NCBI GenBank assembly: GCA_030710605.1
Contig: CP092877.1
Span: 1,161,457-1,225,456, forward strand
Source of the DNA: Cordylochernes scorpioides
Lineage: Eukaryota; Arthropoda; Arachnida; Pseudoscorpiones; Chernetidae
Reading direction: 5' to 3'
DNA: 64,000 nucleotides
Shown piece after piece: positions 1 through 12,706 of the stretch; the stretch's first letter is position 1; each line of letters starts with the position of its first letter. Both the position numbers and the translations under genes were made by a program. The notes below the pieces were generated by a model. That model was not told where the DNA came from and ran no database searches. It saw nothing but the letters and a program-made list of their open reading frames with translations.

Positions 1-1485
1 AGAAACCTAGCCCTGGATTCCTTAATGATTTTGTCAAAATGATAGATAATACATATAGGTTTTATTGCATATTAAATGTTTAAACATGGAGTACTTAGGC
101 TGAGCCATTTAAGAATGCTCAAATTAAATCGACTATGGTACAACAGTGCTCCGGTAACTATAGATCTCCACTCCGCCACACATTTCAAACCTGGAGCTGT
201 TGATTGAAATAAAAGACACAGACGAAGAACTTTGCAATGTGTCAAATTGATCGCATGAACATACCGGTGGGTTCCAACTTTTTACAGAAAGCGGCAATTG
301 AATCAATATAAAAAAAGCTGCTTTAATTCGCGCGGGACATGGTCCGTTGTCGAAGATCAGCTTCCTATATAATTAATTGAGGTTATAGAACAAAATATGG
401 TACGTGACACAGCGTGAGTTAACAAGGCTCTGATATATCTATGGCTATTTATTCATAATTATTTTATATTACATTTTTTCTCGCGTAATCTCCTCAGAAA
501 AGTTTTGCATATTGTATCATGATGAATATGTTAAATCTCCTTTGTTCTCCAGTTCTTAGAATTGCGCTATACATTCATGTATTTTTTCCTTCTTACTTCC
601 AAGTATTCCTCCTTCTTGCTTTCAAGTAATTAGAACCGGGGAATTTCAATCGTTCAAAATGATAAAACTGAAAATTTAAAAAAGAATTCATGTTGTCGAT
701 AGAATGGCCACTCATTGACCATGCTGCGAGTGATGCGTGACCCAACTTTTACATCTGTGGAATAGTTAATTTGGGACGCCCGACATATACATGCAAGTGT
801 TGCAACACGCAATCTATCTCGTTGTGTTAACATGATGTACGTGTTCTTATCTTTTGCCTTGAAGTTCTGCTAACGCCACCGTTCCTGATAACTTCACTTT
901 CGCCTTGCATCTACATAGCTTGCACTTTAGACAGAGAGAGCTCTGGATGCCCCCAGTTTTACACACCTTTAAGCCTACCCCACTCAATTAGATTTCACAT
1001 TTCTACACAATGTCGATCTAGTTTGTTAAATAGACCTCTGCAAGTCTTCAAGCCCTCCTAAATAGACTAATTTGGTATTTTATCAGTTTGGCAATAGAGA
1101 AATATCCCGTGAAGGAGAATTGCGATTAACAAATGTTAATTATTGTATCGTTATATATTTATGTGTTATGTATATTATATTTATATATTATAGTGTGATT
1201 ATACTGATATTTATGATTAAGAAAATATAAATATACAAAGGAATTAATTTTTTGTCCATAAAAGATTCTAAATTGTTAACTGTATATCTGTCTCTTTCTC
1301 TTCCCTACAATCTTCTGTATTCTTTGAAAGCCGAACATTCGAGATATCTTACATCTTGCATAACTTTACCACAGAAATTTGGTATTATAAAATTGTCACC
1401 ATAGAGACTTGGACTTTGATTTATTGAACTTTGTATTTATTATAAATACAATAAGCTTATGTCCATAGTTCTCTTTGAAACCATT
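1..1485. other. No supportable feature
   Basis: AT-rich sequence with frequent stops in all frames. I see no conserved protein motif, RNA gene or clear repeat structure here. Confidence 0.5.
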
Positions 1486-1665
1486 TCTGAGATTCCATCC
1501 TTCAGTGCTGCGTATATAAGCAGAATCGTTCAATACAGTATTAGAGCCCTGAAAAGCGGTCTGGTGGATTAAATTGGCGGTTTACCACTGATGAGCCAAG
1601 CCCTTCCAATATAATTTCTCATCGCAGTAAGGGCAGTAGAAGTTTGTATTTTGTATAAAAGAAAC
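1486..1665 (+). repeat. MITE fragment, matches 58.6 kb in inverse orientation
   Basis: Bases about 1,487-1,600 are a close reverse complement of about 58,645-58,760, including the shared stretch around CTAATACTGTATTG on the opposite strand. The right part (GATGAGCC... then GCAGTAAGGGCAGTAGAA) also matches the right half of the palindromic MITEs at 34.8 and 49.6 kb. This is therefore one member of a dispersed non-coding element family with CAGTAAGGGCAGTAGAA-type ends. No transposase is present and the autonomous partner is unknown. Confidence 0.6.
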
Positions 1666-1815
1666 ATTCGTTCTTTTAAATCCTTTCATTTTACAATAAA
1701 GGATATAATATAGATAAAATATTTCTCTCAAATAGAAGGAGATATAACAAAGTTGCGGGAAGATTCATGTACCATAAGAGGCAACACTCCATTTAAGAAG
1801 GAGATATGTAAATAC

Positions 1816-2420
1816 AGTGGTACCTCGTCATACGAGTTTAATTCGTTCCGCAACCTTGCTCGTATCTTGAATTACTCGTATCTCGAAGCAAATTTCCCCA
1901 TACAAAACAATTGAACTACCATTAATCCGTTCCAACCTCTAAATGTCACCCCAGTTATTTTTGTTACGTGGTTTTAAATAATAAAAACGTATTTATAAAT
2001 ATCAAATATTTATTGCACAAAAACAAAAAGAGAATGTAAAGAAATAAATTAGATATCCTCACTGGTCTTTGCCTTTTTCGCTACATTTTTCTCGCTTTCA
2101 CCTGTAGGCCGTTTAGAAAAAAACATGTCCAAGGAGGTTTGTTTCTTCCTCCCTCTCAGAATGTTCCGGAAATGAGTTAGGCAAGTGTCATTAAAAAGGT
2201 CAGATGCACGACCTGTTGCAACTTTTTCTGGGTGTTTTTTTTTCCACGAACTGTGAAACTCTCTACCACATTCCTAAGATCTCCTTTATCTCACTTGTAG
2301 AAATTTCACGTTTTAATTCAATACTCATCATCTTTTTCGTAGCACTTGACTTTTTACAAACTTTCTTCCGATCCATGGTTATAAAAATATTGGCTATATG
2401 GCATTAATTTGTATGACGGC
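1816..2420 (-). pseudogene. Tigger/pogo transposon relic, internally deleted
   Basis: The left end begins CAGTGGTACCTCGTCATACG, the terminal-repeat style of Tigger/pogo elements. On the minus strand an ATG at 2,374-2,376 opens MDRKKVCKKSSATKKMM followed by SIELKREI, which resembles the start of a Tigger DNA-binding domain. Further along, another frame reads THFRNILRGRKKQTSLD, then FFSKRPTGESEKN, and stops at 2,049-2,051; this resembles the C-terminus of Tigger transposases. The whole DDE catalytic core is missing between them, so this is a deletion derivative. The second terminal repeat, expected past 2,400, is not visible. It would depend on a transposase encoded elsewhere and looks old. Confidence 0.75.
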
Positions 2421-2827
2421 GATTGGCTCAGAGATTGTTTGAAAGATTATTCTTGAGCTCGATAGAGCTTAAAAGACCCGATTTTATAGACCTGATTTTT
2501 ATGGTTAAAAAATACTATGTCTGAAGATTCATTTTGAGATTATTTCAGAAAAACTACCTCTGATATTGCCGCTTCTAGATCAACGATGTTCAATTGGTTT
2601 TCATGATTTAAAAGGGGAACGCTGTCTTTAAAAGATGACCCAAGTTCGGGCAGTCCATCAACAGTTGTGTCAAATTAAAATATAGTGTGATTAAAAATTA
2701 TTAGGAATGATTCTTTGAACTAGCCGTGAACAGTTAGCCACATGCATGGTTCAATGGGATTTTAAAAGATGCAAATCAGGAACCTCAAACATCGTTTATA
2801 ATATCCTTGCTGTTGAATATATAATTA

Positions 2828-3219
2828 CTAGTCGAATGACCCGGGCAACGCCCGTGTTTTACCCGATTGAATGTTTTGATTCAAATACTATTTGTTACAA
2901 TTATAAATTGGCGCCTTAATTAATTGCATATGTTAGTTAATAACTATAGCCTATGTGCTTTATCTGTCTTTGTACTGTTGGCTTCCGTAGGCGTCCCTTA
3001 CTGGGAAAAAGAAAGAGAGGATTCCATTTGGTTATTATCTAATATATGCATTTATTTAGGGAGCGACCCGCTCCAACACAATAGTTACAAAGACGAAATA
3101 GCGAGTGGGGGGGGCAAAGGTGGCGTGACCGTAGCCAACCAATAGGGGGGCGCCATTCCAAAAAAAAAAAAAGCAAACGGTGACAGAGATGAAGAATGAC
3201 GCTCGTAACTGTATATAGA
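2828..3219 (-). mobile_element. Non-autonomous Helitron
   Basis: Read on the minus strand, the element ends with a GC-rich stem (GGGCGTTGCCCGGGTCATTC) followed by a CTAG at 2,828-2,831, the CTRR terminus of Helitrons. The minus-strand 5' end at 3,219 starts TCTATATACAG. About 400 bp, with no Rep/helicase. The copy at 12,707-13,113 is nearly identical over its length. The flanking base on the TC side is not the expected T, so that border may have decayed. Confidence 0.7.
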
Positions 3220-4436
3220 ATTATCTAGAAACAAAGCGGCATTAACTTGTTATGGATTGAAAATGAACATCCACTCACTGAGCTTTGTGGAAGTGTTGGA
3301 AAACAAAGAGTGGCCATTATTTTACTGAAAACTCGCCAGTTTTACACCATTAATTTATAAAATAAAAGAGAAAATACCCAATATAAATTCTACTTAAATC
3401 GAAATCTTGAAGATAAAGGTTGCCTGGCCGGCAGAAATTAAATCGAAATGTTTTCGCAAGTTAAGAAAAAATGATTTCAAACCACAATCAAAGTCAGTTA
3501 TCAGATGTCATTATCGTCAATACAAGAATTCCTCCTTTTACACTCGGCAAAGGCGAGAAAAAGAAAAACAATCCTTACTGATATGATTTATATCCACGCG
3601 ACTTTTTTCTCTTCCCCATTGTGAAATTAGCAGCTACGTAGCGACAGAGTAGTTCCAATGAAAATACTTTGATGTTTATAAAGATACCATTGAGACTTGA
3701 CAAAAAAGTGGGATGATTGCTTCATTATATGGATTTAAAGAATGCAGAAGTGTATCTCATGTTTCAGGAAGATACTATGGGAATATGTAAAAAAGATGTT
3801 CTATATATTATATAATTTTTTTCGCATCTAAAACCTTTATGAACTACCCACGCAATTATTGTTGCAAATAAAGAGTGTGCACACAGCATAGACCTTGAAG
3901 AAGTCAGTTCACCACGAGCTAATTGTTTGTTCCACCTCCAGATTCCCCTCCACCTGCTACCACTCAGATTTGATGGAGAAATCAATAGCTAAAACATCCT
4001 CTCAGCAATATCCATTGTGGCAACGGAGAGTTGCTATATAGAGAACACTATGTAACAAGTTTTTAAAAAACGAGATAATTTTCATTAGTCGAACCTCTCG
4101 ATATAGGACTGTGCTATAACTTAAAATTCCAAAATACTGTCTGATTAGTTATCTTATTAGACTTGTGTTAGGAACATCTGAGTCTGAAATAGTTCTTCAA
4201 ACCAGGATGTCTTTACTCGAATATATATTGTATATAGACATATTTTTAGTCTTCAATTATTCTTTATAATGATAAAAAAAATAGCCTCTTTCAACTTTGT
4301 CACACACAATTTCCGCTATGGTTTGGAAATAAACTGTTAGTTTGATAAAGCTTCTCTTTAAATACAAGTACTTATATACATATAATGTATTTTACATAAA
4401 ATTTAGTCTTAGTACAAATTTTTAAGATAACATGTT
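3220..4436. other. No supportable feature
   Basis: AT-rich with short frames only. A 73-codon minus-strand frame at 3,764-3,985 has no recognisable motif and was not called. Confidence 0.4.
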
Positions 4437-4607
4437 ATGAAGGACGAGGATTTTCTTTGCTCCCCAGCACTAGCAGAGACTTGTGAAGAAATGAAGCGAT
4501 TTTACCGGGTTGTACTGGCAACAATTGAGGCCAACCAGCAGTGCGGTAGTGGTAAACAATATCGATTCAATATTGTAGGTGGTGAAGTCTGGTCATTAAA
4601 GAGATGA
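4437..4607 (+). CDS. Possible short ORF or exon, unknown
   Basis: A 56-codon frame starts with ATG at 4,437 and stops TGA at 4,605. Its composition is more protein-like than the surroundings: it begins MKDEDFLCSPALAETC, continues with an amphipathic stretch (EEMKRFYRVVLATIEANQQ) and ends EVWSLKR. I do not recognise the family. It could be an exon whose donor lies at one of the internal GT dinucleotides near 4,550, a fragment of an old element, or chance. Confidence 0.2.
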   Translation: MKDEDFLCSPALAETCEEMKRFYRVVLATIEANQQCGSGKQYRFNIVGGEVWSLKR

Positions 4608-4989
4608 CCTCAGCGTTGGGAAAATGGCGCCTTGCGCACGGCCCACATCTACGCACGGCCCACGGGAAATGGATGACAGAGAATAGGAAAGTTATCCACG
4701 AAATGGTGCAATCAATATTCAGGTCGTTTCACTTCTATTTACATTTTTGGTTATGAAACTTCTATATATAATCCGATAGTAATCAATAAACCTCTCGCAA
4801 AAACGGCCTGACTAACTCCAATCTCCAATGAGATATCACCTCCAGAAGAAATCAGAAGTATCCATGTTTTAGGGTGTGGTCTCTCATGGGAGGTTCTAAT
4901 GAATATATATTGCTGCATTAATTTTGGAAGACGGCTGAAGAGAAAAGGAAGCTATATACATAATCTAATTGATGTAAATAATTATATGT

Positions 4990-5222
4990 AAATAATCTTT
5001 GTCAGGACTAGAATGACGAATCCTGTATGGGACTTTGATCCCAGTAAAAGGCTTGTTGCTGCTGTTGTATATAGTCACAGTGTAGAAAATACTATACTAT
5101 ACCTACTACATATAGGTTTCTCTCTGTATTCTTAGTTCTCTTCTCTTCAATTACTCTGTAAATTGGCGAATCCTTTATAGGACGAGAGGTCCTCAATAAA
5201 GGCTTTTGTTGTTGTTGTTGTA
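4990..5222 (+). mobile_element. Two LINE 3' ends, AATAAAGG(C)TTTTG(TTG)n type
   Basis: Two related 3' tails occur in series: GGCGAATCCTTTATAGGACG then CAATAAAGGC and (TTG)n at about 5,163-5,222, and a diverged GACGAATCCTGTATGGGAC with CAGTAAAAGGCTTG(TTG/CTG)n at about 5,012-5,070. The same 3' UTR occurs, with coding sequence still attached, at 58,998-59,480 on the minus strand. These are therefore severely 5'-truncated copies of one non-LTR retrotransposon family. No coding sequence remains. Confidence 0.6.
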
Positions 5223-6738
5223 TATATTGCTGCATTGTAATCTATAATAGGAAATAAAATGTTATTTACACTCTATATGCGTAAGAGTCTTATATAGCCT
5301 CACATGTTATCTTCGGACTTTAATATGTTATGAACTATAATAAACACTTTCAATCAAAAAAGGTAAAGGTCAGAAACAAGTTCGGAAGAAAACCCTACGA
5401 TACCATCAAAGCCATAGAAAAGGAGCTCTGAGAGGACAGGAATACTGCTTGAGTCACCAACCTATGGCTGGTCGAGTAGAAATAGCGTCTGCTGATAAAC
5501 TGCGGTTCTCATAAATACGCGTTAAATGATTTCAATTTTTTGTGTCAACTCTTTTCTGCGGATCCTGGGCTATAACTCATTTCATATTTCTCTTTTTATA
5601 ATATCTCTTAAGAGCTTTCTCGTCCCAATTTATCCCCACTCCTTAAGAGGGAGACGACCCTTCCTGACTGGGGTATGACCGTGCAACGACTTACATTAGA
5701 TAAAGGATCAATCATAAAATAAACATTGATTTTTATCTACAAATATTTGCTTAAGCATTTTTTAACAAATCGGTAAAAGTCATTTTTAACTTCAAAATTA
5801 AAAAAAAATCACCGTTTAATAAATCCGAAAAGCTGACGAGGCCAACGTGTAAATGCAGTTATTATCACCCTTTCTTTTTTTATCCCACGGAGTTTTAACG
5901 GCTCTCCATTAGACGGCCGAGCCAGACATGGATGGGACGGCCAATTGGAAGGAAGACTGCCTCAAGTACGGGAAACGGAAGCGACTAAGTGGCTCAAAGG
6001 TCCAGACGCTCGGTCCTTGGTTCCATCTTTAACACTGGCGATGGCGGCGGGTTTATTGCCAGAGAGCTTTGGTGTTAACTTTGGAGTGAATTTAGTAATT
6101 TCTCTTTTATGCCAGGTAATAGGGTCATATTGTGTGCTCTTTAGTACGCATACAAATTCCAGATATCGATAAAGTTACTGTAAAATAATTTGTAATAAAA
6201 AAGAGAAGTAGCGCTGGAATTTTAAAATAACTACATCTCACTACTGCAGGAAGAATAAACGATGTGACCTGCCCAATGGGCCTTTCTTCATGATGATTAA
6301 GGATCTGAGAGAATTTATTATTTTACTTCTTTAGCCTGGACACTTGAATATCCAAGTTTTAAGAGATTAATTCCTGTTTGAACACAATGGTGTGTTCCCA
6401 TATATCCGGATCACACCACGATATAAAACTTGAGAAATGAACGAAGTTTTTCTTAAAAAATATTGGAATAATTGAAACAATTTGATATATATTTATATAT
6501 TTGTTAAAGTCTCTAAGTGAAGTTGTATAAAACAATATTATAATAGTTAAAGATGAGAAAGACTCGCCGTGGAATCTTACCAGAACATTCCTAATAAACA
6601 TTTGTTTTTAATTTTAGTAAAATAACCAAATTTCGTTAGACTATCTGTATTATTATAACTCACTTCTTATACCAATAATTTTCACTATATTACGATTAAA
6701 AAAATATCCTTCAATAATTTAGAAATCCTTACGTCAAA
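5223..6738. other. No supportable feature
   Basis: Mixed AT-rich sequence with a less AT-rich patch near 5,900-6,100. Frames of 75-80 codons here have no recognisable domain. Confidence 0.4.
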
Positions 6739-6740
6739 TA

Positions 6741-8007
6741 CACAAGGGTGGATCAATAAAAAACGATAAAAGTTCAATAAAAATAAAACAGAGAACGAAA
6801 CAAATGTATATATGTATACACATTCAAATTGAACTTTGTTGTTATATTCTAAAAAATCTCAATAAAATAAACCATCTGGCAACATTTTTTTCCCAATAAA
6901 AATGGCGACCAAAACAAACAGTTACACAAAGTATGAAATGCGAGCAGTAATACGTTTTATTTAACATGAAGAAGTTAAACCATTTAAAATTTACTCCAGA
7001 ATGAAAGTGAATCTCAAAATCGAATTTTTGAATGGGTTAGAAAATTCAAAAGCGGCATAGAAAGTTTGGATGACGCACCACGACCTGGCGCCCCGGTCAA
7101 GGTTAGTGATGATGCAACCACCTGGGCCTTTAACGAGATGATACAGAACGATCGTCACATTAGCATTAAAGTTATTTCTGCCGAACTTAACCTTAGTTAT
7201 GGTAGTGTCCAAAATATCATTGCAAAACATTTAAAGTACAGAAAAATTTGCACAAGATGGGTCTCATGGCTGCTCACAAAGAAAATGAAGGAAAACGTTT
7301 TAACGTTTGTAAAGAGCTTTTGGAACTATATGATATTGAGGGTGAATATTTTATTTATAGAATAGTGACTGGAGATGAATCATGGATTGCCTATCACATT
7401 CCTGACTCTAAAAGATTGAGTGCAGAATGGCATAATAAGGGTTCACCAACACCAAAGAAGTCAAGGATAACAGCTTCTGTTGTAAAAGTACTCTTAACTA
7501 TTTTTTTGGGACAGTAAAGGATGCATCTTAAAAGATTATATTCCTAAAGGCCAAACCGTTAATAGCATAGTTTATTCTGAGTTACTTAAAAAAAAGCCAA
7601 AAATTCGTTCCAAAAGGCTGAGAAAAGGTGTTTGCCTACAGTATGATATTGCTCAGCCCCACGTGGCAAATCTCACCATTGAAACCATCAGTAAATTGAA
7701 TTTTAAAGTTATAACCAATCCTCCTTACTCTCCTGACTTAACCCCGAGTGATTATTATTAATTTGGACACTTAAAAATATTTTTAAGGGGTATGACTTTC
7801 AAGACTGATGTTGAGGTTAAAAATGCGGTGCATGGATGGCTTGCCCAACACATACAAGTCTTTTCTTAAAAGGAATTTACAAGCTACCTGACCTTTGGAA
7901 GAAGTGTATAGAAAAAGAAGGGGGTTATGTAGAGGATTAAAAATAAAATTTTATTTTATTTTGCACTTTTAAAAACTTTCATAGTTTTTTTTATTTATCC
8001 ACCCTTG
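6741..8007 (+). mobile_element. mariner transposon with both TIRs
   Basis: About 1.27 kb, the usual mariner length. It is bounded by CACAAGGGTGGATCAATAAA on the left and a right end whose complement reads CAAGGGTGGATAAATAAAAA, each next to a TA dinucleotide (6,739-6,740 and 8,008-8,009), as expected for a TA target duplication. The coding region inside is broken (see 6,902-7,940). Confidence 0.85.
6902..7940 (+). pseudogene. mariner DD34D transposase, broken
   Basis: Starts with ATG at 6,902 (MATKTNSYTKYEMRAVIRF), which lies at the expected distance from the left TIR. An HTH region follows, then the DDAPRPGAPVKV linker. The first catalytic Asp is in VTGDESWIAYH, the second in QYDIAQPH and the third in SPDLTPSDYY. 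Exactly 34 residues separate the second and third Asp, which defines the mariner DD34D group. The frame ends GGYVED at 7,940. Lesions: early stops near 6,961, at least one frameshift around 7,250-7,520, and a TAA just after the third Asp. Not functional as it stands. Confidence 0.85.
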
Positions 8008-8009
8008 TA

Positions 8010-9200
8010 CTTATTTTTTAAATTTATATATATTTACTCTCTAGTAAGTGGGTGAAAATGAGGACATTTTTCAAACTCTACTAATTAAATTCAAGATCTA
8101 CACTGATGCATGTCATTTAATAGCTCTCCAATTACTCCTCTTGTTTTATATAGTTTTGATAGCTTAAAGAAGCTTCCATTATTCAAAGAACTTCATGTAG
8201 ATGAAGAATCTGTACCATAAACCAGAAGCGCGGCTTATGTATTCAAAATTCCAAGAGGATACAAGATGATTGACGGCTGACCCCTGTTGCACAATGGCCC
8301 CAGGAATGAAGCCGGAATGTGAGCTACTTCTCACAGAATAGGAGGACGTCAAGATTGTTAGAGATGATAAGAAGGCTAAATTTAAGCGTTATAATTATGT
8401 AAGAGCCTCCCTTATAACAAATGGTTTAATATTGGTAACCCCTTTGTTCAGTTCTATTTAAGGAGTTTCAGCATAATTCAGACAGCAACTTGTGTCTGCT
8501 CAAACATCCGAAGAACTCTATCGCTCTTAGGCAGGCGGAGTTAGCAACGAATTGCGTCCTGCGATTGATTCTTCATTGTTTTGTACCTTCTGAAACTAGC
8601 TGCTATCATTTGAAACTATTATGAAAATGATAATTCAATTAGAATATATATTTTTATCCAAATTTTAAAGTTTCCATATCTTGGCAATATCGCGTTTCTC
8701 CAATAAAAATCATATTACACCTTCAGTTTAATCACTAAAGTTGTCATAATTCGAGTGAAACCTGCCTGTGTTAAACAGCTACTCCTAGGTAGCATGGAAA
8801 ATGTTCTCAAGTGCATGTACATACTAGATTACACTGAAGTTAGTTCTCACTGCATCATTAAATTAATATGATCTATTTGAATATAATAGATTTGTAACTT
8901 TATAATAAAACAAAAACAATATGTTAAACATAACTCCCCTTTCCTCCGGTGTGTGAGAGGGCGCAGGGCCGACAATTCAACGCAACACAACTTCTGAAAA
9001 AATGACTGCTAATCTACCCAATAAGACATTTTAACAAATATTTGGTCCCGCGTCTCATCATTTTAAATTTTATTTCTTTATACACTGTTTGGCAGCTATT
9101 TGAGAACAGAGTGATGCACATGGGACAAAATGAATAGACAAAGGAAAAAGAGAATTTATTAAATGTTAAAGTTTTATATAGATGAACAGACTTAAAGGAC
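8010..9200. other. No supportable feature
   Basis: AT-rich. No motif, tandem repeat or terminal inverted repeat recognised apart from the flank of the minus-strand mariner relic that follows. Confidence 0.4.
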
Positions 9201-9204
9201 GATA

Positions 9205-10115
9205 TCATTCGATGAACCCGCCATCAGCGGCAATAACAGCTTCTATACGTTGTCGAAACCGACTGCAGGCAGTAATGAGATGGGTTTTGGGAAGTTTTGC
9301 CATTGCATTCATTATCGCATCTCTGAGAGATGCAACAGTCTTACTGGAATGACTATTGGAGTCCCTCTCAACTAAACCCCACACGTAATAGTCCAGCTGA
9401 TTGACATGTGATGAGCTGGGGCCAAACATTAATTAAGACACGGTCGGGTTGATTCTCGGCCATCCATTCTTGGGTTGTTCTGATGTATGAAATGGTCCTG
9501 ATTATTGTTGAAAAACATATGGTGTCCCACGTGTTACAATAGCGATCCAGTGGTCAAAGCTGTGGCTAACACACCGGTGTAAGCAACGGCATTGACTCTG
9601 GCACCTGGAGTAAAATAATGTGGAGGCATCATATCACTTTCACTACTAACAACGTCAAGAACCATTAATGATGCTGGAGATTTGGTAAGCATGACACCCT
9701 AGGTACCTCATCAGGGTTATTACACAGCCACCGATCATTTTACGGTTCACTTTCTGGTTCTGAACAAATATCTTCTCGTCTGAGAAATATCAGATCATTC
9801 CTGGCTCCTGGGATATTTTAGCTTATTCAGAAGGCGCTTAAGTCTGGTCAAGCGGTTCACTTTGGTTCTTTCGGACATGAACTGTCCTCTCCGAATCACG
9901 TATGATTTGCAATGGAGGTTCTCATGAAATACACGTCGGATGGTAGCCTAATCGACTTCCCAGGATCCTCATCGATGGCAGCTTGGACACGGCTTATAAA
10001 GTCTGGCGCCTTAGTACTGTCAGAACGTCGACAATGTTGTTTCCTTTGGGAAACTCCCACCACATCACCCTTTGTGCATCTTCCAATTCTCTCCGAACTT
10101 TTGTAAAACAATGAT
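9205..10115 (-). pseudogene. mariner-like transposase relic
   Basis: Minus-strand pieces in order: DEDPGKSIRLPSD (N-terminal DNA-binding region, near 9,950), SERTKVNRLKRLLNK (near 9,850), an Asp in the QDHFIHQNN stretch where relatives have QDxAPxH, and NQLDYYVWGLVERDSN followed by KTVASLRDAIMNAM and RFRQRIEAVIAADGGFIE at the C-terminus. The base count between the second and third Asp is about 34 codons with one base missing, so DD34D is likely. There are many frameshifts. This is a different mariner lineage from those at 6.7 and 61.4 kb. TIRs were not found. Confidence 0.75.
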
Positions 10116-10704
10116 CAGACGACTTTCAAGAATTCTATGCATCATTTGGTGGTGGTGTATTGTCCATGGATGCTGCTTCTCCCGCCCGCCACGTAGAGGA
10201 GGGGTATATGCATCACTCAAAACTATCATAATCTAAAAATATGTTCATGATTCATAGTTGAAAAGTTTTTTTTATAGAATTCGAGACAAAAGAAATCGAT
10301 ATGGAAAAGGAATTAAATTTAACCTCATATCCACCGAATTCGGAGCATTACCAAGCTGAACCAACGTTGGCAAAGAGTACTGGATTGCATATGAAAATTA
10401 CTTTGATAAATAAAGGTTAACATTTAATGTTGATCATTTCAATTCAAAGATATCAAATGAGCAAGAACTTTATTGGTTGCCTTATAGAACAATCTCTCTC
10501 AATTAGCTTATCATTAATGAATGTCTTTCCAATTACCTAATATAAAAATAAGTGGTGCGCTCACAGAATTTTCCGTACTTAATTATCCAATCTCTATATT
10601 GGGCTGCAGGATCAGCTAACCTTATAACAAGCGTGAATTCATAGAGCCTCACAATATCAACCAACGGAATATGGATCTCATTTCAAATCATTCTTTCAAA
10701 ATAT

Positions 10705-11256
10705 TGTTGCGTATATCAGCCTAAAAACAGCTACAACCTCCGCAAATAGATGACGTTTTAGCCTATTTCTAGTCTGGGACTAGTGTGGGAGTCGCCTACC
10801 GCTGTGGTCCTGTTTACTAGGGCTAATAAATGTAAATACCCGTTTATATTGGCTCTGGGATGTAAATTACTGTAAATACCTGTTAATTGATATTTGAGTT
10901 CTTATGTAATGTGGATTAAAGAAGACAATAAAAGGGGAATGTTAGTAGAGTTATTGTCGGTTGCTGTTGTGACTCTCTCTCCAACACCACAGTGGCTGCT
11001 CTTCTGGTAAGTCTCTCGTATCCCCCCACCAGTGGTAAGGCCGAGAGATACTGCCACAGGGAAAGGAGATCCATGTGAATGGTGGTTTCTCGGAGGATCT
11101 TTGGGCTGGCTGCAGAGGTGAAGCAACGGAGCCAGGGTAGGTGATCCACGGTGAAGGAAGCCCAGTCGTCGCGAAGAACCAGAGGGGATAAGCGCGACAA
11201 TGTATATAAGGTGAGACTTTCCGATGTAACAAAGCTGGTAATCAGCACTCTAAACA
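10705..11256 (+). repeat. LTR-like segment (possible solo LTR)
   Basis: Begins TGTTGCGTATATCAGCC and ends in ...TAAACA. It holds an AATAAAA-type signal near 10,927 and an unusually GC-rich 3' half (10,940-11,210), unlike its neighbours. The overall layout resembles arthropod LTRs. No matching target-site duplication was found and there is no second copy in the window, so the borders are tentative. Frames of 74-113 codons on the minus strand inside it look like composition artefacts. Confidence 0.3.
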
Positions 11257-11259
11257 TAT

Positions 11260-12706
11260 TATATTAATAATTATCTATCAAATATATAAGCGGCATTAGG
11301 CCACAAAAATATTAATCGTGGCTTGAGTGAGGTCTTTTGGAATTTTAAATTTATATAAAGTTTTTTATTTAAAAAAAAAAAAAGGACGAAGAACTGGATA
11401 TAGAAGTAATAAAAAGAGCGTACTTGTCTGATATTAAAAAGTGACAAATTGGGAACAATCCCAAGAAATATTTTAAGATATATTTTTTCGGATAGATCTT
11501 TCGAACCTTTAATATCATTCCTATTATATCTCCAAAAAAAAGGAATATTGAAATATCAATATAAAGCGTTTTAGTAACAATTTTATAAAGTCAAACCATT
11601 GTTTTATCAAACAGTTGAATATAAAAGGAAGATCGTTCCATCAATATTTCGATATCATGACGTATATAGACCACGCCATTGGTGGCCTTCATCCTAATAA
11701 AGAAATCGGTCATCCCTTCACAGGCTGGTAATGACCCGGAGTCCCCAAAACACCAATTAATCAGGAACCTAGGAACGCCATTGTTGCCGGTGCCACATTC
11801 CATCGGCTAGACGCGGCCCAGACGAGTTCTTTTACTTTTTTTTTCGTCTGAAACACTTCTGTTTGTGTCGTTATTTTTGTTATGCTTTTGTTCTTGCGTG
11901 TTTTATTGTTTTTTTTTCAGTTTTTGCGGTTAATTTTATAATTTTTATTCTTTTTAATAGATTTTTTAGGATCGAAAAAAAAAAAACATTCATGCCACAC
12001 AAAAAAAAAACTTTCGGGTATATATAGACATACTTTATTGAATTCTTGCCTCTACTACCTTCGACACATACCGACGCATCAAGACTGTTTGTGACTTATT
12101 GACTTAGATTGAATTTAAAATGAAAATTTTAAGCTTAATATTTCTAGAGGCAAATTTCATCTTCAAGTTCTTTTGAATTAAACCCAAATCACGCGCTGAA
12201 CCAGAATAGCTATAGAACCTTATTAGGAGGACCTATAAAATGGAAGGTTCATATTTTTCAATGTCAAAAACAATTTAGGAAATTAAGATTCCCAATACTG
12301 TAGGATGCTTCCTCTCTTCCTGAGTTTCTATTTGATGTGCGACTACGTTTTTGATTGGTTGGTGTTATCAAATCAATAAGACTTCACCTAAATTAATCCA
12401 ATCTCAAAAGAACCATTACCCAAAAATAAATCAAGCATTTAATTGATAAATGATTTAAAAAAAAAACAATCATAAAAGTTTATTTTTATTTAAAAAAATG
12501 CAAGCGTTCAATCGAAAAACGTCCATCTACAAGCTTATAAAAATAAATATAGGCTATATTAGCCAAGACTGTTTGCTACACGCCTAGAGAGTGTTGGCTA
12601 AAACCTAGTCGATCACCATCCTGTAGATTTTCACTTTAAAACTTGCATTTTTACATAAAAAAAAAAAAACTCTCATTGCGGGAAAGGATGTCATCATTAT
12701 AACATA
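11260..12706. other. No supportable feature
   Basis: Contains homopolymer runs (poly-T near 11,830-11,960, poly-A near 11,360 and 12,660). No gene or element structure recognised. Confidence 0.4.

Noticed and set aside
10902..11257. Overlapping 74-113 codon minus-strand frames
   Set aside because: Lie within the GC-rich half of an LTR-like block and show no domain.
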